Assembly: GCA_025351205.1 (NCBI GenBank)
Contig: JANXWI010000096.1
Coordinates: 1-9,941 of the forward strand
Direction of reading: 5' to 3'
DNA length: 9,941 nt
Source: Deinococcus sp.
GTDB taxonomy: Bacteria; Deinococcota; Deinococci; Deinococcales; Deinococcaceae
The position numbers and the translations under genes were made by a program. Shown here in pieces: positions 6,824-9,941 of this stretch. Positions within the stretch are counted from its first letter, which is position 1. Each line of letters begins with the position of its first letter. The notes beneath the pieces were generated by a model that did no database searches, was not told the origin of the DNA, and saw only the letters and a program-made list of their open reading frames with translations.

Positions 6824-7063
6824 GGCGACCCGTTTCTGCAGCGGCTCACCGACCTACTGGAAGCCGAACTCGGCGCCCCGCTGCCGGGAACCCCGGACGG
6901 CTGGGGTAGGCTCTCGCCCGGGTCCAGGCGTGTGCTGCTGGGGCTGCTCGCCCCGGCGGCCACCCGGGACCTGTACACCCTCGGCAGCCAGCAGGCGCTG
7001 CGCCTGTGGACGGCTGGCACGGCCCTGAGTCTGCAGGGCGCGAGAGAGCACCTGAACGGCTAG
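6824..7063 (+). pseudogene. Open 79-codon stretch in frame with tniQ after its amber stop; gene remnant
   Basis: From 6824 to the TAG at 7061-7063 the frame is open and strongly coding-like: most codons end in G or C, and the peptide is a plausible helical protein (starting GDPFLQRLTDLLEAELG, ending GAREHLNG). It has no ATG and only one GTG, deep inside (R-R-V-L-L), so it has no convincing start of its own. It lies in exactly the tniQ frame, with the single TAG at 6821-6823 between. It may be the 3' remnant of a host or cargo gene joined to tniQ by a deletion, or a tniQ tail cut off by an amber mutation or reached by readthrough. I do not recognise its family. Confidence 0.4.
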
Positions 7064-7121
7064 ACGGCGAGTAGGGGAAACTCGGGGTCTTCTCTACAGA
7101 TGTCCGCCCACCTCAAGGCCC

Positions 7122-7151
7122 TTGCTATCCGGGTCAGTTATCCTCTATAAT
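7122..7151 (+). promoter_or_regulatory. Promoter of the lexA-like gene
   Basis: TTGCTA (7122-7127) and a consensus TATAAT (7146-7151) are 18 bases apart, directly before the lexA-like gene. The leader would be only about 8-10 bases, with AGGTGA (7158-7163) as a close ribosome-binding site. Confidence 0.65.
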
Positions 7152-7153
7152 TA

Positions 7154-7165
7154 TGTCAGGTGACA
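7154..7165 (+). promoter_or_regulatory. Palindromic operator overlapping the lexA start
   Basis: TGTCA-GG-TGACA is a perfect 5-bp inverted repeat lying between the -10 box and the ATG (7167) and covering the ribosome-binding site, the usual place for an autorepression operator. Its left part, TTATGTCA (7151-7158), equals a half-site of the Deinococcus radiation/desiccation response motif as I recall it, but the centre here is two bases rather than one and the right arm is imperfect. Binding by this LexA is inferred. Confidence 0.5.
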
Positions 7166-7166
7166 C

Positions 7167-7847
7167 ATGGATGAGACTGAACTGACGGCCAGGCAGCGCG
7201 ACGTTCTGCAGGAGATCGCCCGGCTGCACGGGTTGCAGCAGGCGGTCACCACCGCCCGCATCGGCACCGAACTCAAGATGCCCCGCCAGAACGTCCGGAC
7301 CTACGTCCTGGCCCTGAGAGACCGTGGCCTGGTGCGTTACGAAGCCGGAGAGCGCCAGACTGCCATCATCCAGCTGACCGATCAGGGACGCATCCTGACC
7401 CGGACGGAAGGGCAGGACTCCGGGCTGCTCGCCTTTGCGATCCTGGGCGACGTGGCCGCCGGGCAACCGGGTTGGGCCGAGGAACACATTGAGGGCTACG
7501 CGGCCCGGCTGCAGGACGTCCTCGACCTGCATGAGGGCGATTTTCTGCTGCGGGTGCGCGGCGACAGCATGACGGGGGTGGGCATCTATCCCGGCGATCT
7601 GGTGGCGATTCACCCCACCAGCGACGAACCGCACAGCGGCGAGATCACGCTGGTCAGCGTGCCTGGCGAGGACACCGCCACCCTGAAACGCTGGCAGCGG
7701 CACAACGGCACGGTCTCGCTGCACAGCGAAAATCCAGCCTACGCAGTGATGACCTTCAAGGTGGAAGACATTCAGATCCAGGGCTGCCTGGTCGGGCACA
7801 TCGGCACCGGACGCAGCCGCCGAACCGGCAACAACGGGACCAGTTGA
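7167..7847 (+). CDS. lexA: LexA-family self-cleaving transcriptional repressor
   Basis: LexA-type repressors bind operators through an N-terminal winged helix and inactivate themselves by cleavage when RecA filaments form after DNA damage. The product has 226 residues. The DNA-binding domain is at about 5-75 (TTARIGTELKMPRQNVRTYV at 28-47 holds the recognition helix region). The cleavage site is LGDVAAGQPG, between Ala 98 and Gly 99. The serine of the protease dyad is Ser 134 (RGDSMTGVGIYPGDLVAI) and the lysine is Lys 174 (TATLKRW). All catalytic elements are intact. The N-terminal domain lacks the usual LexA P-T-V-R-E-I motif, as in divergent Deinococcus LexA proteins. The C-terminal tail (about 213-226) is basic and probably flexible. 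It sits behind its own promoter and palindrome and is followed after one base by a second, apparently broken gene. Its targets cannot be read from sequence. Confidence 0.9.
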   Translation: MDETELTARQRDVLQEIARLHGLQQAVTTARIGTELKMPRQNVRTYVLALRDRGLVRYEAGERQTAIIQLTDQGRILTRTEGQDSGLLAFAILGDVAAGQPGWAEEHIEGYAARLQDVLDLHEGDFLLRVRGDSMTGVGIYPGDLVAIHPTSDEPHSGEITLVSVPGEDTATLKRWQRHNGTVSLHSENPAYAVMTFKVEDIQIQGCLVGHIGTGRSRRTGNNGTS

Positions 7848-7848
7848 G

Positions 7849-8273
7849 ATGGAGGTGGCCAATCCCGACCGCCTGCCTCCCATCACCCGAGAGAGGTTGC
7901 GCCTGGACGACCCCGTGTGCCGTGCCTGGGTCGAGACCATGATGCTCAGGCTGGCAGCGACCCTGCCGCCGGACCAGGCTCTGGGCTGGTGGATGCGGTT
8001 GCACATCGGACTGCACAACCACGCCCCCGCGTATATCCTGCCGGACGGATGGACGCCTGCCTGCGCGGAAGCCTGCCTGCTCGAAGCCTACGTGGTCCGG
8101 AGCGTGCAGCTGACCCGGAGCACTTCGACGCTCTGAACAAACATGACCGACCGGACGTCCTGGCCACCCATGACTTCACGGCGGCCTTGAAAGAGCAGAA
8201 ACGCGTTCTGGGCCACGACAGCGCCCTGCTGCTCGGTCGACTCCAGCCGTTCATCCCGAGGGTTCCAGATTGA
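7849..8273 (+). pseudogene. Unrecognised gene downstream of lexA, apparently frameshifted
   Basis: Reading starts at ATG 7849, one base after the lexA stop, and runs to TGA at 8134-8136 (95 residues). The final residues after VVRSVQL are atypical (TRSTSTL). From about 8106 another frame carries on in the same style to TGA 8271-8273: DPEHFDALNKHDRPDV, then DFTAALKEQKRVLGHDS, ending PRVPD. Joining the frames around 8110-8115 gives one coherent protein of about 140 residues, consistent with one missing base near CTGACCCGG. The N-terminal part is rich in Trp, Leu and His (ALGWWMRLHIGLHNHAP). I recognise no domain. It was probably co-transcribed with lexA. Alternatives are a sequencing error, a programmed -1 shift or a genuine 95-residue protein. 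Confidence 0.5.
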
Positions 8274-8319
8274 AGCCTGCGGCCCACACGTTGCCCGAAA
8301 AGAGAAGTGTGAGCTTCAA
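8270..8319. other. Nested inverted repeat after the broken gene
   Basis: TTGAAGC (8270-8276) pairs with GCTTCAA (8313-8319), and inside it CACAC (8285-8289) pairs with GTGTG (8307-8311). The outer stem begins at the stop codon of the frameshifted gene. There is no T-run after it, so it is a poor terminator on the plus strand. It may be a weak termination or stability element, or chance. Confidence 0.25.
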
Positions 8320-8357
8320 AGGACGCTCCAGGTTTGAACATGCTTTTTAGATTTCCC

Positions 8358-8366
8358 TGGTAAACT
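8358..8366 (+). promoter_or_regulatory. Possible extended -10 promoter for the DUF4157 gene
   Basis: TGGTAAACT (8358-8366) fits an extended -10 element about 23 bases before the GTG start. The only -35-like sequence, TTGAAC (8334-8339), is 21 bases away, which is too far to be convincing. The intergenic gap (8274-8388) is otherwise without a gene. Confidence 0.3.
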
Positions 8367-8388
8367 GAGGTCCAACAGGGGGTGAGGC

Positions 8389-9941
8389 GTGGAGTACAAA
8401 CCCAAATCTAAGTCCAGAAGGACGGACGATTCGCTGCTCAGGGTCAATCGCCAAAGCCTGACAGCCCAGCGCAGCCTGGGTCCCGACATGAGTTACCGGC
8501 GAGCGCCCCTCCTGCCCAAGCCCCAGGTCAGCCCCAGGCAGCTGCACCTCCAGCGCACCGAAAAGCAGCTCACCGACTTCACCGTGTCCCCCATGACAGC
8601 CCAGCGTCAGGTGCTCGCCCCGGTGTTCGAAAGCCTTCAACTGCAACGCGGAGTCCTGGACACGGCTGGTTCCGGTTCACACCGTCAGACCCTGCAACGG
8701 CAGATCGAGGGTCATCAGGCCAGTCTGGGTGCCGCTGGGCTGCAAGCCGGGCAGTACGAGGCGGCAGTGCAGCGTCAGGCAGACCTTCAGACGCCCATTG
8801 TCCCCTTGACCCAGCGGCCCAGCACGCCCGCCCAGTGGAGCCAGGGTGGGCTGTGGGAGGTGCAGCGGGTGGCGCACCCCAGTAAACCGGGGCAGACCAT
8901 CAGCCTGCGTGAACAGGAACAGTCGCAGCACTTGGGACTCCTGCGGACGGTGGGCACCCAGCTCGGTCAGGGCTTCCGCACCGACACCGGGCCAGCCGTG
9001 CAGCGCTACGCCCAGTACGGTGAAGCGCTGGCCCCCTTTCAGCGGCTGGGCACCGGGACCGGACGGGCGGTGGTCACCACCGCCCTGATGCAGGTGCCCG
9101 CGTCGCAACGTCAGGCGCTGCAACGCGCCATTGACGAGACCATCCAGCGCCAGCAGGCACAGGAAACCCAGGACCGGGCCGTCATCGGGCTGCACAGCCT
9201 GCAACGCCAGCTCGAACACCTGGACGGTCAGAGTGAACAGCCGCTGATGGAACGCATTCAGGCACGGCGCGGTGCGGGCAACCCGATTCCGACCGCGCTT
9301 CGCAAAGCGCTGGAACTGGAGCTGAACCACGACCTGGGCCGGGTGCGGCTGCACGACGACGCCGAAGCAGACACGCTGGCGAAGAAGGTGAACGCCACGG
9401 CGTTCACCACCGGACAGGACATCTTTTTCAAGGCCGGCACCTTCAACCCCAACACCAGAACTGGCGTGGAGCTGATCGCGCACGAGGTCAAGCACACCAA
9501 GCAGCAGGCGCAGGGCACCGCCAAACCGGGCATCGACGGGGACGCCGGGCAGGAACACGACGCCCGCAGCTTCGGCAGCCAGTTTGCCGGGAAGGTCAAC
9601 CTGGACGTTCTGGCGGGCATGGGGCACAAGGCCGTTTCTCAGAACAAGCAGGCTCAAACGCTGCCTATGCCTCCCCGGCTGGCAGGCAATCTGCGCGCCG
9701 GGTCCGTTCAGCGTTCGTCTTCCCCTTCGGAACCACCGCTCAAGACCAGTCCCGTCAACCGCACGGGCGGCGTGATCGACGTGGGCGGCATGAACCTGCG
9801 CGACCAGCCCAATGCCACGGGCAAGGTCGTCGCCAACCTCAAGGCGGGCACCACCTTCACCGTTCAGGAGGAAGTCGAGGGTGGCTGGTACAAGGTCACC
9901 TCGGGCAGCGGGAGTGGCTACGCCGCCGCGCACCTCGTCAA
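8389..9941 (+). CDS. DUF4157 (eCIS-core) protein with C-terminal SH3-like domain, 3' end outside window
   Basis: The frame is open from GTG 8389 to the window end (517 residues). An in-frame TGA lies 6 bases upstream and GGGGGTG (8378-8384) acts as ribosome-binding site; ATG 8488 is a weaker alternative. Residues 1 to about 290 are polar and rich in Gln-Arg pairs (VQR, LQRQ), with no fold I can name. Residues 298-375 match DUF4157: NPIPTALRKALELEL, DLGRVRLHDDAEADTLAKK, ATAFTTGQDIFF, then LIAHEVKHTKQQ with an HExxH-type motif at 365-369. From about 462 a bacterial SH3-like domain follows (GGMNLRDQPNATGKVVANL, then GGWYKV). DUF4157 proteins are often linked to extracellular contractile injection systems or act as metalloprotease-like effectors. 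No injection-system genes are visible here, so the role is open. Confidence 0.85.
   Translation, partial: MEYKPKSKSRRTDDSLLRVNRQSLTAQRSLGPDMSYRRAPLLPKPQVSPRQLHLQRTEKQLTDFTVSPMTAQRQVLAPVFESLQLQRGVLDTAGSGSHRQTLQRQIEGHQASLGAAGLQAGQYEAAVQRQADLQTPIVPLTQRPSTPAQWSQGGLWEVQRVAHPSKPGQTISLREQEQSQHLGLLRTVGTQLGQGFRTDTGPAVQRYAQYGEALAPFQRLGTGTGRAVVTTALMQVPASQRQALQRAIDETIQRQQAQETQDRAVIGLHSLQRQLEHLDGQSEQPLMERIQARRGAGNPIPTALRKALELELNHDLGRVRLHDDAEADTLAKKVNATAFTTGQDIFFKAGTFNPNTRTGVELIAHEVKHTKQQAQGTAKPGIDGDAGQEHDARSFGSQFAGKVNLDVLAGMGHKAVSQNKQAQTLPMPPRLAGNLRAGSVQRSSSPSEPPLKTSPVNRTGGVIDVGGMNLRDQPNATGKVVANLKAGTTFTVQEEVEGGWYKVTSGSGSGYAAAHLV

Noticed and set aside
7154..7165. GTGACA at the lexA start as the far end of the transposon
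   Set aside because: Only one half-site is present, no repeat module precedes it, and the five bases outside (CATGG) do not match the five outside the left end (GGACC). An operator fits better.
8677..9933. Open frame of 418 codons on the minus strand
   Set aside because: It lies opposite the DUF4157 gene, whose plus-strand frame contains recognisable HEVKH, DUF4157 and SH3 motifs. Long antisense frames are common in G+C-rich coding DNA, and the translation matches no family I know.

Overview
This window looks like Deinococcus or a close relative. The coding parts are G+C-rich with G/C-ending codons. It carries a LexA-family repressor and a glutamine/arginine-rich DUF4157 (eCIS-core) protein, both common in that genus. 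The genus call is inference from composition and gene content, not from a marker gene.

Layout. Positions 2-94 are the last 30 codons of a PilC/GspF-type inner-membrane protein. From about 116 to 622 lies an A+T-rich non-coding stretch (25% G+C by count over 301-360). It holds three related 27-bp direct repeats (starts 116, 328 and 518), each made of two TGTCA-type half-sites 20 bp apart. I read these as TnsB-binding sites in the tnsA-proximal end of a Tn7-like transposon. A strong hairpin terminator sits at 143-172, and a good promoter (509-537) overlaps the third repeat. Positions 623-6823 hold four genes that overlap head to tail by ATGA: tnsA (endonuclease), tnsB (DDE transposase), tnsC (AAA+ regulator) and a long tniQ/tnsD-like target selector. 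This is a heteromeric cut-and-paste transposition module with its own site-selection protein, and no CRISPR genes are visible.

Downstream, an open stretch of 79 codons continues in the same frame after the tniQ amber stop (6824-7063). A promoter and the palindrome TGTCAGGTGACA (7154-7165) then lead into a LexA-like self-cleaving repressor (7167-7847). One base later follows an unrecognised gene that appears to be broken by a frameshift (7849-8273). From 8389 to the end runs the 5' part of a large DUF4157 protein with an HEVKH motif and a C-terminal SH3-like domain; its stop codon is outside the window.

How it fits together. TnsA and TnsB would cut the element's ends, TnsC would link them to the target complex, and the TniQ/TnsD-like protein would choose the target, plausibly the 3' end of the pilC-like gene next to which the element lies. 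TnsB binding over the tnsA promoter would give negative feedback. I could not find the opposite end of the transposon, so whether lexA, the broken gene and the DUF4157 gene are cargo or host chromosome is undecided.
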